DNA of 64,000 bases from Loxodes magnus (GCA_946699065.1 CAMPDV010000107.1:62001-126000), one strand, 5' to 3'; positions 24,390-38,334 are shown, counted from the stretch's first letter. Translations and numbers: made by a program. Notes: generated by a model from the sequence alone, not told the origin.

Positions 24390-25911
24390 TAAAATAAGTG
24401 TGACTGAAATAGAATTTTAAGTAAATTAAAATAAGTTTGACTGAAATATAATTTTAAGTAAATGTAAATAAGCGTGACTGAAATAGAATTTTAAGTAAAT
24501 TAAAATCAGTTTGACTGAAATAGAATTTTAAGTAAATTAAAATAAGTACGACTGAAATAGAATTTTAAGTAAATTAAAAATAAGTTTGACTGAATAGAAA
24601 TTTAAGTAAATTAAAATAAGTTTGACTGAAATAGAATTTTAAGTAAATTAAAATTATTACTGAAATAGAATTTTAAGTAAATTAAAATCAGTTTAACTGA
24701 AATAGAATTTTAAGTAAATTTAAATAAGTGTGACTGAAATAGAATTTTAAGTAAATTAAAATAAGTTTGACAGAAATAGAATTTTAAGTAAATTAAAATA
24801 AGTTTAACTGAAATAGAATTTTAAGTAAATTTAAAATAAGTGTGACAGAAAAAGAATTTTACGTAAATTAAAATCAGTTTGACTGAAATAGAATTTTAAG
24901 TAAATTAAAATAAGTGTGACTGAAATAGAATTTTAAGTAAATTAAAATAAGTTTGACTGAAATCGAATTTAAAGTAAATTTAAATAAGTGTGACTGAAAT
25001 AGAATTTTAAGTAAATTAAAATAAGTTTGACTGAAATAGAATTTTAAGTAAATTAAAATAAGTTTAACTGAAATAGAATTTTAAGTAAATTTAAAATAAG
25101 TGTGACAGAAAAAGAATTTTACGTAAATTAAAATCAGTTTGACTGAAATAGAATTTTAAGTAAATTAAAATAAGTTTGACTGAAATCGAATTTTAAGTAA
25201 ATTTAAATAAGTGTGACTGAAATAGAATTTTAAGTAAATTAAAATAAGTTTGACTGAAATAGAATTTTGAGTAAATTAAAATAAGTTTGATAGAAATAGA
25301 ATTTTAAGTAAATTAAAATAAGTGTGACTGAAATAGAATTTTAAGTAAATTTAAAATAAGTGTGACAGAAAAAGAATTTAAGTAAATTTAAATAAGTGTG
25401 ACTGAAATAGAATTTTAAGTAAATTAAAATAAGTATGACTGAAATAGAATTTTAAGTAAATTAAAATCAGTTTAACTGAAATAGAATTTTAAGTAAATTT
25501 AAATAAGTGTGACTGAAATAGAATTTTAAGTAAATTTAAAATAAGTGTGACAGAAAAAGAATTTTAAGTAAATTAAAATAAGTTTGACTGAAATAGAATT
25601 TTAAGTAAATTAAAATAAGTTTAACTGAAATAGAATTTTAAGTAAATTTAAAATAAGTGTGACAGAAAAAGAATTTTACGTAAATTAAAATCAGTTTGAC
25701 TGAAATAGAATTTTAAGTAAATTAAAATAAGTGTGACTGAAATAGAATTTTAAGTAAATTAAAATAAGTGTGACTGAAATAGAATTTCAAGCAAATTAAA
25801 ATAAGTGTGACTGAAATAGAATTTTAAGTAAATTAAAATAAAATTGACTGAAATAGAATTTAAGAAAGATAAAATAAGTTTGACTGAAATAGAATTTTAA
25901 GTAAATTAAAA
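24390..25911. repeat. ~1.52-kb block duplicated ~5,006 bp downstream, copy 1
   Basis: The block includes AAATGTAAATAAGCGTGAC (tracer 24,462), AGTACGACTG (24,545), AAATTATTACTG and several GACAGAAAAAG and TACGTAAATT monomers. It matches 29,396-30,918 at 5,006 bp on the left and 5,007 bp on the right, with single-monomer gains or losses between about 24,757 and 24,960. Confidence 0.8.
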
Positions 25912-26008
25912 TAAGTTTGACTGAAATAGAATTTTAAGTAAATTAAAATAAGTTTGACTGAAATAGAATTTTAATTAAATTAAAATAAGTTTGATAGAAA
26001 TAGAATTT

Positions 26009-27328
26009 AAAGTAAATTAAAATAAGTTTGACTGAAATCGAATTTTAAGTAAATTTAAATAAGTGTGACTGAAATAGAATTTTAAGTAAATTAAAATAAG
26101 TGTGACTGAAATCGAATTTTAAGTAAATTAAAATAAGTGTGACTGAAATCGAATTTAAAGTAAATTAAAATAAGTTTGACTGAAATCGAATTTTAAGTAA
26201 ATTAAAATAAGTGTGACTGAAATAGAATTTTAAGTAAATTAAAATCAGTTTGACTGAATTAGAATTTTAAGTAAATTAAAATAAGTTTGACTGAAATAGA
26301 ATTTTAAGTAAATTAAAATAAGTTTGATAGAAATAGTATTTTAAGTAAATTAAAATAAGTTTGACTGAAATCGAATTTTAAGTAAATTTAAAATAAGTTT
26401 GACTGAAATCGAATTTAAAGTAAATTAAAATAAGTTTGACTGAAATCGAATTTAAAGTAAATTAAAATAAGTTTGACTGAAATCGAATTTTAAGTAAATT
26501 AAAATAAGTGTGACTGAAATAGAATTTTAAGTAAATTAAAATAAGTTTGACTGAAATATAATTTTAAGTAAATGTAAATAAGCGTGACTGAAATAGAATT
26601 TTAAGTAAATTAAAATCAGTTTGACTGAAATAGAATTTTAAGTAAATTAAAATAAGTTTAACTGAAATAGAATTTTAAGTAAATTTAAAATAAGTGTGAC
26701 AGAAAAAGAATTTTACGTAAATTAAAATCAGTTTGACTGAAATAGAATTTTAAGTAAATTAAAATAAGTGTGACTGAAATAGAATTTTAAGTAAATTAAA
26801 ATAAGTGTGACTGAAATAGAATTTCAAGCAAATTAAAATAAGTTTGACTGAAATCGAATTTTAAGTAAATTTAAATAAGTGTGACTGAAATCGAATTTTA
26901 AGTAAATTTAAAATAAGTTTGACTGAAATAGAATTTTAAGTAAATTTAAAATAAGTTTGACTGAAATCGAATTTAAAGTAAATTAAAATAAGTTTGACTG
27001 AAATCGAATTTTAAGTAAATTAAAATAAGTGTGACTGAAATAGAATTTTAAGTAAATTAAAATAAGTTTGACTGAAATATAATTTTAAGTAAATGTAAAT
27101 AAGCGTGACTGAAATAGAATTTTAAGTAAATTAAAATCAGTTTGACTGAAATAGAATTTTAAGTAAATTAAAATCAGTTTGACTGAAATAGAATTTTAAG
27201 TAAATTTAAAATAAGTGTGACTGAAATAGAATTTTACGTAAATTTAAAATAAGTGTGACAGAAAAAGAATTTTAAGTAAATTAAAATAAGTGTGACTGAA
27301 ATAGAATTTTAAGTAAATTAAAATAAGT
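26009..27328. repeat. 1.32-kb block repeated 1,450 bp downstream, copy 1
   Basis: The block contains two AAATGTAAATAAGCGTGAC monomers (26,572 and 27,093). Both recur 1,450 bp later, at 28,022 and 28,543. Differences include TCAGTTTGACTG near 27,175 against AAGTTTAACTG near 28,625, and TGTGACTGAAATCG near 26,101 against TTTGACTGAAATAG near 27,551. Confidence 0.85.
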
Positions 27329-27458
27329 ATGACTGAAATAGAATTTTAAGTAAATTAAAATCAGTTTAACTGAAATAGAATTTTAAGTAAATTTAAATAA
27401 GTGTGACTGAAATCGAATTTTAAGTAAATTTAAAATAAGTTTGACTGAAATCGAATTT

Positions 27459-28778
27459 AAAGTAAATTAAAATAAGTTTGACTGAAATCGAATTTTAAGT
27501 AAATTTAAATAAGTGTGACTGAAATAGAATTTTAAGTAAATTAAAATAAGTTTGACTGAAATAGAATTTTAAGTAAATTAAAATAAGTGTGACTGAAATC
27601 GAATTTAAAGTAAATTAAAATAAGTTTGACTGAAATCGAATTTTAAGTAAATTAAAATAAGTGTGACTGAAATAGAATTTTAAGTAAATTAAAATCAGTT
27701 TGACTGAATTAGAATTTTAAGTAAATTAAAATAAGTTTGACTGAAATAGAATTTTAAGTAAATTAAAATAAGTTTGATAGAAATAGTATTTTAAGTAAAT
27801 TAAAATAAGTTTGACTGAAATCGAATTTTAAGTAAATTTAAAATAAGTTTGACTGAAATCGAATTTAAAGTAAATTAAAATAAGTTTGACTGAAATCGAA
27901 TTTAAAGTAAATTAAAATAAGTTTGACTGAAATCGAATTTTAAGTAAATTAAAATAAGTGTGACTGAAATAGAATTTTAAGTAAATTAAAATAAGTTTGA
28001 CTGAAATATAATTTTAAGTAAATGTAAATAAGCGTGACTGAAATAGAATTTTAAGTAAATTAAAATCAGTTTGACTGAAATAGAATTTTAAGTAAATTAA
28101 AATAAGTTTAACTGAAATAGAATTTTAAGTAAATTTAAAATAAGTGTGACAGAAAAAGAATTTTACGTAAATTAAAATCAGTTTGACTGAAATAGAATTT
28201 TAAGTAAATTAAAATAAGTGTGACTGAAATAGAATTTTAAGTAAATTAAAATAAGTGTGACTGAAATAGAATTTCAAGCAAATTAAAATAAGTTTGACTG
28301 AAATCGAATTTTAAGTAAATTTAAATAAGTGTGACTGAAATCGAATTTTAAGTAAATTTAAAATAAGTTTGACTGAAATAGAATTTTAAGTAAATTTAAA
28401 ATAAGTTTGACTGAAATCGAATTTAAAGTAAATTAAAATAAGTTTGACTGAAATCGAATTTTAAGTAAATTAAAATAAGTGTGACTGAAATAGAATTTTA
28501 AGTAAATTAAAATAAGTTTGACTGAAATATAATTTTAAGTAAATGTAAATAAGCGTGACTGAAATAGAATTTTAAGTAAATTAAAATCAGTTTGACTGAA
28601 ATAGAATTTTAAGTAAATTAAAATAAGTTTAACTGAAATAGAATTTTAAGTAAATTTAAAATAAGTGTGACTGAAATAGAATTTTACGTAAATTTAACAT
28701 AAGTGTGACAGAAAAAGAATTTTAAGTAAATTAAAATAAGTGTGACTGAAATAGAATTTTAAGTAAATTAAAATAAGT
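27459..28778. repeat. 1.32-kb block repeated 1,450 bp upstream, copy 2
   Basis: Second copy of 26,009-27,328. A private change, TTTAACATAAG near 28,696, is absent from the first copy. The match ends where copy 1 has GTATGACTG and this copy has GTGTGACTG. Confidence 0.85.
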
Positions 28779-29395
28779 GTGACTGAAATAGAATTTTAAG
28801 TAAATTAAAATAAGTGTGACTGAAATAGAATTTTAAGTAAATTAATAAAAGTTTGACTAAAATAGATTTTTGAGTAAATTAAAATAAGTTTGATAGAAAT
28901 AGAATTTTAAGTAAATTAAAATAAGTGTGACTGAAATAGAATTTTAAGTAAATTTAAAATAAGTGTGACAGAAAAAGAATTTAAGTAAATTTAAATAAGT
29001 GTGACTGAAATAGAATTTTGAGTAAATTAAAATAAGTTTGATAGAAATAGAATTTAAGTAAATTAAAATAAGTTTGACTGAAATAGAATTTTAAGTAAAT
29101 TAAAATCAGTTTGACTGAATTAGAATTTTAAGTAAATTAAAATAAGTTTGACTGAAATAGAATTTTAAGTAAATTAAAATCAGTTTGACTGAAATAGAAT
29201 GTTAAGTAAATTAAAATAAGTTTGATAGAAATAGATCTTTAAGTAAATTAAAATAAGTTTGACTGAAATCGAATTTTAAGTAAATTTAAATAAGTGTGAC
29301 TGAAATAGAATTTTAAGTAAATTAAAATAAGTTTGACTGAAATAGAATTTTAAGTAAATTAAAATAAGTTTGACTGAAATAGAATTTAAGAAAAT

Positions 29396-30918
29396 TAAAA
29401 TAAGTGTGACTGAAATAGAATTTTAAGTAAATTAAAATAAGTTTGACTGAAATATAATTTTAAGTAAATGTAAATAAGCGTGACTGAAATAGAATTTTAA
29501 GTAAATTAAAATCAGTTTGACTGAAATAGAATTTTAAGTAAATTAAAATAAGTACGACTGAAATAGAATTTTAAGTAAATTAAAAATAAGTTTGACTGAA
29601 TAGAAATTTAAGTAAATTAAAATAAGTTTGACTGAAATAGAATTTTAAGTAAATTAAAATTATTACTGAAATAGAATTTTAAGTAAATTAAAATCAGTTT
29701 AACTGAAATAGAATTTTAAGTAAATTTAAATAAGTGTGACTGAAATAGAATTTTAAGTAAATTTAAAATAAGTGTGACAGAAAAAGAATTTTAAGTAAAT
29801 TAAAATAAGTTTGACTGAAATAGAATTTTAAGTAAATTAAAATAAGTTTAACTGAAATAGAATTTTAAGTAAATTTAAAATAAGTGTGACAGAAAAAGAA
29901 TTTTACGTAAATTAAAATCAGTTTGACTGAAATAGAATTTTAAGTAAATTAAAATAAGTTTGACTGAAATCGAATTTTAAGTAAATTTAAATAAGTGTGA
30001 CTGAAATAGAATTTTAAGTAAATTAAAATAAGTTTGACTGAAATAGAATTTTAAGTAAATTAAAATAAGTTTAACTGAAATAGAATTTTAAGTAAATTTA
30101 AAATAAGTGTGACAGAAAAAGAATTTTACGTAAATTAAAATAAGTTTGACTGAAATAGAATTTTAAGTAAATTAAAATAAGTTTGACTGAAATCGAATTT
30201 TAAGTAAATTTAAATAAGTGTGACTGAAATAGAATTTTAAGTAAATTAAAATAAGTTTGACTGAAATAGAATTTTGAGTAAATTAAAATAAGTTTGATAG
30301 AAATAGAATTTTAAGTAAATTAAAATAAGTGTGACTGAAATAGAATTTTAAGTAAATTTAAAATAAGTGTGACAGAAAAAGAATTTAAGTAAATTTAAAT
30401 AAGTGTGACTGAAATAGAATTTTAAGTAAATTAAAATAAGTATGACTGAAATAGAATTTTAAGTAAATTAAAATCAGTTTAACTGAAATAGAATTTTAAG
30501 TAAATTTAAATAAGTGTGACTGAAATAGAATTTTAAGTAAATTTAAAATAAGTGTGACAGAAAAAGAATTTTAAGTAAATTAAAATAAGTTTGACTGAAA
30601 TAGAATTTTAAGTAAATTAAAATAAGTTTAACTGAAATAGAATTTTAAGTAAATTTAAAATAAGTGTGACAGAAAAAGAATTTTACGTAAATTAAAATCA
30701 GTTTGACTGAAATAGAATTTTAAGTAAATTAAAATAAGTGTGACTGAAATAGAATTTTAAGTAAATTAAAATAAGTGTGACTGAAATAGAATTTCAAGCA
30801 AATTAAAATAAGTGTGACTGAAATAGAATTTTAAGTAAATTAAAATAAAATTGACTGAAATAGAATTTAAGAAAGATAAAATAAGTTTGACTGAAATAGA
30901 ATTTTAAGTAAATTAAAA
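29396..30918. repeat. ~1.52-kb block duplicated ~5,006 bp upstream, copy 2
   Basis: Second copy of 24,390-25,911. Tracers are ATGTAAATAAGCG at 29,468, AGTACGACTG at 29,551, and GACAGAAAAAGAATTTAAG at 30,371. AGTACGACTG and AAATTATTACTG were seen only in these two copies. Confidence 0.8.
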
Positions 30919-30992
30919 TAGGTGTGACTGAAATAGAATTTCAAGTAAATTAAAATAAGTTTGACTGAAATAGAATTTTAAGTAAATTAAAA

Positions 30993-31275
30993 TCAATTTG
31001 ACTGAAATAGAATTTTAAGTAAATTAAAATCAGTTTGACTGAAATAGAATTTTAAGTAAATTAAAATAAGTTTGACTGAAATAGAATTTTAAGTAAATTA
31101 AAATAAGTGTGACTGAAATCGAATTTAAAGTAAATTAAAATAAGTTTGACTGAAATAGAATTTTAAGTAAATTAAAATAAGTTTGACTGAAATAGAATTT
31201 TAAGTAAATTAAAATAAGTGTGACTGAAATAGAATTTTAAGTAAATTAAAATAAGTGTGACTGAAATATAAATTT
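30993..31275. repeat. TCAATTT...ATATAAATTT cassette, locus 3 of 9
   Basis: Markers are at 30,993 and 31,266, 273 bp apart. It is followed by GTTTGATAG with AATTTAAAG. Confidence 0.85.
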
Positions 31276-32770
31276 AAGTAAATTAAAATAAGTTTGATAG
31301 AAATAGAATTTAAAGTAAATTAAAATAAGTTTGACTGAAATCGAATTTAAAGTAAATTAAAATAAGTTTGACTGAAATAGAATTTTAAGTAAATTAAAAT
31401 AAGTGTGACTGAAATAGAATTTTAAGTAAATTAAAATAAGTTTGACTGAAATTGAATTTTAAGTAAATTAATAAAAGTGTGACTGAAATAGAATTTTAAG
31501 TAAATTTAAATAAGTTTGACTGAAATAGAATTTTAAGTAAATTAAAATAAGTTTGACTGAAATAGAATTTTAATTAAATTAAAATAAGTTTGATAGAAAT
31601 AGAATTTTAAGTAAATTAAAATAAGTGTGACTGAAATAGAATTTTAAGTAAATTAAAATAAGTTTGACTGAAATAGAATTTTAAGTAAATTAAATAAGTT
31701 TGACTGAAATAGAATTTTAAGTAAATTAAAATAAGTGTGACTGAAATATAAATTTACGTAAATTAAAATAAGTGTGACAGAAAAAGAATTTTAAGTAAAT
31801 TAAAATAAGTGTGACTGAAATAGAATTTTAAGTAAATTAAAATAAGTGTGACTGAAATAGAATTTTAAGTAAATTAATAAAAGTTTGACTAAAATAGATT
31901 TTTGAGTAAATTAAAATAAGTTTGATAGAAATAGAATTTTAAGTAAATTAAAATAAGTGTGACTGAAATAGAATTTTAAGTAAATTTAAAATAAGTGTGA
32001 CAGAAAAAGAATTTAAGTAAATTTAAATAAGTGTGACTGAAATAGAATTTTGAGTAAATTAAAATAAGTTTGATAGAAATAGAATTTAAGTAAATTAAAA
32101 TAAGTTTGACTGAAATAGAATTTTAAGTAAATTAAAATCAGTTTGACTGAATTAGAATTTTAAGTAAATTAAAATAAGTTTGACTGAAATTGAATTTTAA
32201 GTAAATTAAAATCAGTTTGACTGAAATAGAATGTTAAGTAAATTAAAATAAGTTTGATAGAAATAGATCTTTAAGTAAATTAAAATAAGTTTGACTGAAA
32301 TCGAATTTTAAGTAAATTTAAATAAGTGTGACTGAAATAGAATTTTAAGTAAATTAAAATAAGTTTGACTGAAATAGAATTTTAAGTAAATTAAAATAAG
32401 TTTGACTGAAATAGAATTTAAGAAAATTAAAATAAGTTTGACTGAAATAGAATTTTAAGTAAATTTAAAATAAGTTTGACTGAAATCGAATTTAAAGTAA
32501 ATTAAAATAAGTTTGACTGAAATCGAATTTTAAGTAAATTTAAATAAGTGTGACTGAAATAGAATTTTAAGTAAATTAAAATAAGTTTGACTGAAATAGA
32601 ATTTTAAGTAAATTAAAATAAGTTTGACTGAAATAGAATTTAAGAAAATTAAAATAAGTTTGACTGAAATAGAATTTTAAGTAAATTAAAATAAGTATGA
32701 CTGAAATAGAATTTTAAGTAAATTAAAATCAGTTTAACTGAAATAGAATTTTAAGTAAATTTAAATAAGT
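31230..32770. repeat. 1.54-kb block duplicated 9,645 bp downstream, copy 1
   Basis: This block matches 40,875-42,415. Tracers are CTGAAATATAAATTT (31,261 and 40,906), TTAATAAAAG (AATAAAAG at 31,876 and 41,521) and AGAATGTTAAG (32,228 and 41,873). It carries AGATCTTTAAG at 32,266, where the downstream copy has AGTATTTTAAG. Confidence 0.85.
32020..32768. repeat. ~749-bp block duplicated 6,315 bp downstream, copy 1
   Basis: The block is nested in the 9,645-bp-spaced copy and matches 38,335-39,083. It includes the rare AGATCT (GATCT at 32,266 and 38,581; one more at 29,234), so these copies are closer to each other than to the 41-kb copy. Confidence 0.85.
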
Positions 32771-33322
32771 TTAACTGAAATAGAATTTTAAGTAAATTTA
32801 AAATAAGTGTGACAGAAAAAGAATTTTACGTAAATTAAAATCAGTTTGACTGAAATAGAATTTTAAGTAAATTAAAATAAGTTTAACTGAAATAGAATTT
32901 TAAGTAAATTTAAAATAAGTGTGACAGAAAAAGAATTTTACGTAAATTAAAATCAGTTTGACTGAAATAGAATTTTAAGTAAATTAAAATAAGTGTGACT
33001 GAAATAGAATTTTAAGTAAATTAAAATAAGTTTGACTGAAATAGAATTTTAAGTAAATTAAAATAAGTGTGACTGAAATAGAATTTTAAGTAAATTAAAA
33101 TAAGTGTGACTGAAATAGAATTTCAAGCAAATTAAAATAAGTGTGACTGAAATAGAATTTTAAGTAAATTAAAATCAGTTTGACTGAAATAGAATTTTAA
33201 GTAAATTAAAACAAGTGTGACTGAAATAGAATTTTAAGTAAATTAAAATAAGTGTGACTGAAATAGAATTTCAAGTAAATTAAAATAAGTTTGACTGAAA
33301 TAGAATTTTAAGTAAATTAAAA

Positions 33323-33605
33323 TCAATTTGACTGAAATAGAATTTTAAGTAAATTAAAATCAGTTTGACTGAAATAGAATTTTAAGTAAATTAAAATAAG
33401 TTTGACTGAAATAGAATTTTAAGTAAATTAAAATAAGTGTGACTGAAATCGAATTTAAAGTAAATTAAAATAAGTTTGACTGAAATAGAATTTTAAGTAA
33501 ATTAAAATAAGTTTGACTGAAATAGAATTTTAAGTAAATTAAAATAAGTGTGACTGAAATAGAATTTTAAGTAAATTAAAATAAGTTTGACTGAAATATA
33601 AATTT
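33323..33605. repeat. TCAATTT...ATATAAATTT cassette, locus 4 of 9
   Basis: Markers are at 33,323 and 33,596, 273 bp apart. The final monomer here has GTTTGACTG where most loci have GTGTGACTG. Confidence 0.85.
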
Positions 33606-34250
33606 AAGTAAATTAAAATAAGTTTGATAGAAATAGAATTTAAAGTAAATTAAAATAAGTTTGATAGAAATAGAATTTTAAGTAAATTAAAATAAGTTTG
33701 ACTGAAATTGAATTTTAAGTAAATAAAATAAGTGTGACTGAAATAGAATTTCAAGCAAATTAAAATAAGTGTGACTGAAATAGAATTTTAAGTAAATAAA
33801 ATAAGTGTGACTGAAATAGAATTTAAGAAAATTAAAATAAGTTTGACTGAAATAGAATTTTAAGTAAATTAAAATCAGTTTGACTGAAATAGAATGTTAA
33901 GTAAATTAAAATAAGTTTGATAGAAATAGTATTTTAAGTAAATTAAAATAAGTTTGACTGAAATCGAATTTTAAGTAAATTAAAATAAGTGTGACTGAAA
34001 TAGAATTTTAAGTAAATTAAAATAAGTTTGACTGAAATAGAATTTTAAGTAAATTAAAATAAGTTTGACTGAAATAGAATTTAAGAAAATTAAAATAAGT
34101 TTGACTGAAATCGAATTTTAAGTAAATTTAAAATAAGTTTGACTGAAATCGAATTTAAAGTAAATTAAAATAAGTTTGACTGAAATCGAATTTTAAGTAA
34201 ATTTAAATAAGTGTGACTGAAATAGAATTTTAAGTAAATTAAAATCAGTT
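33371..34250. repeat. ~880-bp triplicated block, copy 1
   Basis: The block runs from GTGTGACTGAAATCGAATTTAAAG through ATAAATTTAAG, a 36-bp GTAAATAAAATAAG monomer, GAATTTCAAGC and AGAATGTTAAG (33,891) to GAATTTAAGAAAATT. Copies lie 1,329 and 2,399 bp downstream, with the AGAATGTTAAG tracer at 35,220 and 36,290. Confidence 0.9.
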
Positions 34251-34699
34251 TAACTGAAATAGAATTTTAAGTAAATTTATATAAGTGTGACTGAAATAGA
34301 ATTTTAAGTAAATTTAAAATAAGTGTGACAGAAAAAGAATTTTAAGTAAATTAAAATAAGTGTGATTGAAATAGAATTTTAAGTAAATTAAAATAAGTTT
34401 AACTGAAATAGAATTTTAAGTAAATTTAAAATAAGTGTGACAGAAAAAGAATTTTACGTAAATTAAAATCAGTTTGAATGAAATAGAATTTTAAGTAAAT
34501 TAAAATAAGTGTGACTGAAATAGAATTTTAAGTAAATTAAAATAAGTGTGACTGAAATAGAATTTCAAGCAAATTAAAATCAGTTTGACTGAAATAGAGT
34601 TTTAAGTAAATTAAAGTAAAATTGACTGAAATAGAATTTAAGAAAGATAAAATAAGTTTGACTGAAATAGAATTTTAAGTAAATTGAATAAGTTTGATA

Positions 34700-35579
34700 G
34701 AAATAGAATTTTAAGTAAATTAAAATAAGTTTGACTGAAATAGAATTTTAAGTAAATTAAAATAAGTGTGACTGAAATCGAATTTAAAGTAAATTAAAAT
34801 AAGTTTGACTGAAATAGAATTTTAAGTAAATTAAAATAAGTTTGACTGAAATAGAATTTTAAGTAAATTAAAATAAGTGTGACTGAAATAGAATTTTAAG
34901 TAAATTAAAATAAGTTTGACTGAAATATAAATTTAAGTAAATTAAAATAAGTTTGATAGAAATAGAATTTAAAGTAAATTAAAATAAGTTTGATAGAAAT
35001 AGAATTTTAAGTAAATTAAAATAAGTTTGACTGAAATTGAATTTTAAGTAAATAAAATAAGTGTGACTGAAATAGAATTTCAAGCAAATTAAAATAAGTG
35101 TGACTGAAATAGAATTTTAAGTAAATAAAATAAGTGTGACTGAAATAGAATTTAAGAAAATTAAAATAAGTTTGACTGAAATAGAATTTTAAGTAAATTA
35201 AAATCAGTTTGACTGAAATAGAATGTTAAGTAAATTAAAATAAGTTTGATAGAAATAGTATTTTAAGTAAATTAAAATAAGTTTGACTGAAATCGAATTT
35301 TAAGTAAATTAAAATAAGTGTGACTGAAATAGAATTTTAAGTAAATTAAAATAAGTTTGACTGAAATAGAATTTTAAGTAAATTAAAATAAGTTTGACTG
35401 AAATAGAATTTAAGAAAATTAAAATAAGTTTGACTGAAATCGAATTTTAAGTAAATTTAAAATAAGTTTGACTGAAATCGAATTTAAAGTAAATTAAAAT
35501 AAGTTTGACTGAAATCGAATTTTAAGTAAATTTAAATAAGTGTGACTGAAATAGAATTTTAAGTAAATTAAAATCAGTT
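34700..35579. repeat. ~880-bp triplicated block, copy 2
   Basis: Middle copy, offset 1,329 bp from copy 1 and 1,070 bp from copy 3. It is preceded by the AAATTGAATAAGTTTGATAG joint at 34,683. A segment matching 33,150-33,370 (with TAAAACAAGTGTGAC) follows it. Confidence 0.9.
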
Positions 35580-35721
35580 TGACTGAAATAGAATTTTAAG
35601 TAAATTAAAACAAGTGTGACTGAAATAGAATTTTAAGTAAATTAAAATAAGTGTGACTGAAATAGAATTTCAAGTAAATTAAAATAAGTTTGACTGAAAT
35701 AGAATTTTAAGTAAATTAAAA

Positions 35722-36004
35722 TCAATTTGACTGAAATAGAATTTTAAGTAAATTAAAATCAGTTTGACTGAAATAGAATTTTAAGTAAATTAAAATAAGT
35801 TTGACTGAAATAGAATTTTAAGTAAATTAAAATAAGTGTGACTGAAATCGAATTTAAAGTAAATTAAAATAAGTTTGACTGAAATAGAATTTTAAGTAAA
35901 TTAAAATAAGTTTGACTGAAATAGAATTTTAAGTAAATTAAAATAAGTGTGACTGAAATAGAATTTTAAGTAAATTAAAATAAGTGTGACTGAAATATAA
36001 ATTT
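35722..36004. repeat. TCAATTT...ATATAAATTT cassette, locus 5 of 9
   Basis: Markers are at 35,722 and 35,995, 273 bp apart. It arose with locus 4 through the 2,399-bp-spaced duplication. Confidence 0.85.
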
Positions 36005-36649
36005 AAGTAAATTAAAATAAGTTTGATAGAAATAGAATTTAAAGTAAATTAAAATAAGTTTGATAGAAATAGAATTTTAAGTAAATTAAAATAAGTTTGA
36101 CTGAAATTGAATTTTAAGTAAATAAAATAAGTGTGACTGAAATAGAATTTCAAGCAAATTAAAATAAGTGTGACTGAAATAGAATTTTAAGTAAATAAAA
36201 TAAGTGTGACTGAAATAGAATTTAAGAAAATTAAAATAAGTTTGACTGAAATAGAATTTTAAGTAAATTAAAATCAGTTTGACTGAAATAGAATGTTAAG
36301 TAAATTAAAATAAGTTTGATAGAAATAGTATTTTAAGTAAATTAAAATAAGTTTGACTGAAATCGAATTTTAAGTAAATTAAAATAAGTGTGACTGAAAT
36401 AGAATTTTAAGTAAATTAAAATAAGTTTGACTGAAATAGAATTTTAAGTAAATTAAAATAAGTTTGACTGAAATAGAATTTAAGAAAATTAAAATAAGTT
36501 TGACTGAAATCGAATTTTAAGTAAATTTAAAATAAGTTTGACTGAAATCGAATTTAAAGTAAATTAAAATAAGTTTGACTGAAATCGAATTTTAAGTAAA
36601 TTTAAATAAGTGTGACTGAAATAGAATTTTAAGTAAATTAAAATCAGTT
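35770..36649. repeat. ~880-bp triplicated block, copy 3
   Basis: Third copy, offset 2,399 bp from copy 1. The longer 33,140-34,727 region matches 35,539-37,126 at this spacing, including AGAGTTTTAAG with TTAAAGTAAAATTG (34,611 and 37,010). One difference is GTTTGACTGAAATATAAA near 33,585 against GTGTGACTGAAATATAAA near 35,984. Confidence 0.9.
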
Positions 36650-38334
36650 TAACTGAAATAGAATTTTAAGTAAATTTATATAAGTGTGACTGAAATAGAA
36701 TTTTAAGTAAATTTAAAATAAGTGTGACAGAAAAAGAATTTTAAGTAAATTAAAATAAGTGTGATTGAAATAGAATTTTAAGTAAATTAAAATAAGTTTA
36801 ACTGAAATAGAATTTTAAGTAAATTTAAAATAAGTGTGACAGAAAAAGAATTTTACGTAAATTAAAATCAGTTTGAATGAAATAGAATTTTAAGTAAATT
36901 AAAATAAGTGTGACTGAAATAGAATTTTAAGTAAATTAAAATAAGTGTGACTGAAATAGAATTTCAAGCAAATTAAAATCAGTTTGACTGAAATAGAGTT
37001 TTAAGTAAATTAAAGTAAAATTGACTGAAATAGAATTTAAGAAAGATAAAATAAGTTTGACTGAAATAGAATTTTAAGTAAATTGAATAAGTTTGATAGA
37101 AATAGAATTTTAAGTAAATTAAAATCAGTTTGACTGAAATAGAATTTTAAGTAAATTGAATAAGTTTGATAGAAATAGAATTTTAAGTAAATTAAAATCA
37201 GTTTGACTGAAATAGAATTTTAAGTAAATTAAAATAAGTTTGACTGAAATAGAATTTTAAGTAAATTAAAATAAGTGTGACTGAAATCGAATTTAAAGTA
37301 AATTAAAATAAGTTTGACTGAAATAGAATTTTAAGTAAATTAAAATAAGTTTGACTGAAATAGAATTTTAAGTAAATTAAAATAAGTGTGACTGAAATAG
37401 AATTTTAAGTAAATTAAAATAAGTGTGACTGAAATATAAATTTAAGTAAATTAAAATAAGTTTGACTGAAATAGAATTTTGAGTAAATTAAAATAAGTTT
37501 GATAGAAATAGAATTTAAGTAAATTAAAATAAGTTTGACTGAAATAGAATTTTAAGTAAATTAAAATAAGTTTGACTGAAATAGAATTTTAAGTAAATTA
37601 AAATAAGTTTGACTGAAATAGAATTTTGAGTAAATTAAAATCAGTTTGACTGAAATAGAATTTTAAGTAAATTAAAATCAGTTTGACTGAAATAGAATTT
37701 TAAGTAAATTAAAACAAGTGTGACTGAAATAGAATTTTAAGTAAATTAAAATAAGTGTGACTGAAATAGAATTTCAAGTAAATTAAAATAAGTTTGACTG
37801 AAATAGAATTTTAAGTAAATTAAAATAAGTTTGACTGAAATAGAATTTTAAGTAAATTAAAATAAGTGTGACTGAAATCGAATTTAAAGTAAATTAAAAT
37901 AAGTTTGACTGAAATAGAATTTTAAGTAAATTAAAATAAGTTTGACTGAAATAGAATTTTAAGTAAATTAAAATAAGTTTGACTGAAATAGAATTTTAAG
38001 TAAATTAAAATAAGTTTGACTGAAATAGAATTTTGAGTAAATTAAAATCAGTTTGACTGAAATAGAATTTTAAGTAAATTAAAATAAGTTTGAATGAAAT
38101 AGAATTTTAAGTAAATTAAAATAAGTTTGACTGAAATAGAATTTTAAGTAAATTAAAATAAGTGTGACTGAAATCGAATTTAAAGTAAATTAAAATAAGT
38201 TTGACTGAAATAGAATTTTAAGTAAATTAAAATAAGTTTGACTGAAATAGAATTTTAAGTAAATTAAAATAAGTTTGACTGAAATAGAATTTTGAGTAAT
38301 TAAAATCAGTTTGACTGAAATAGAATTTTAAGTA

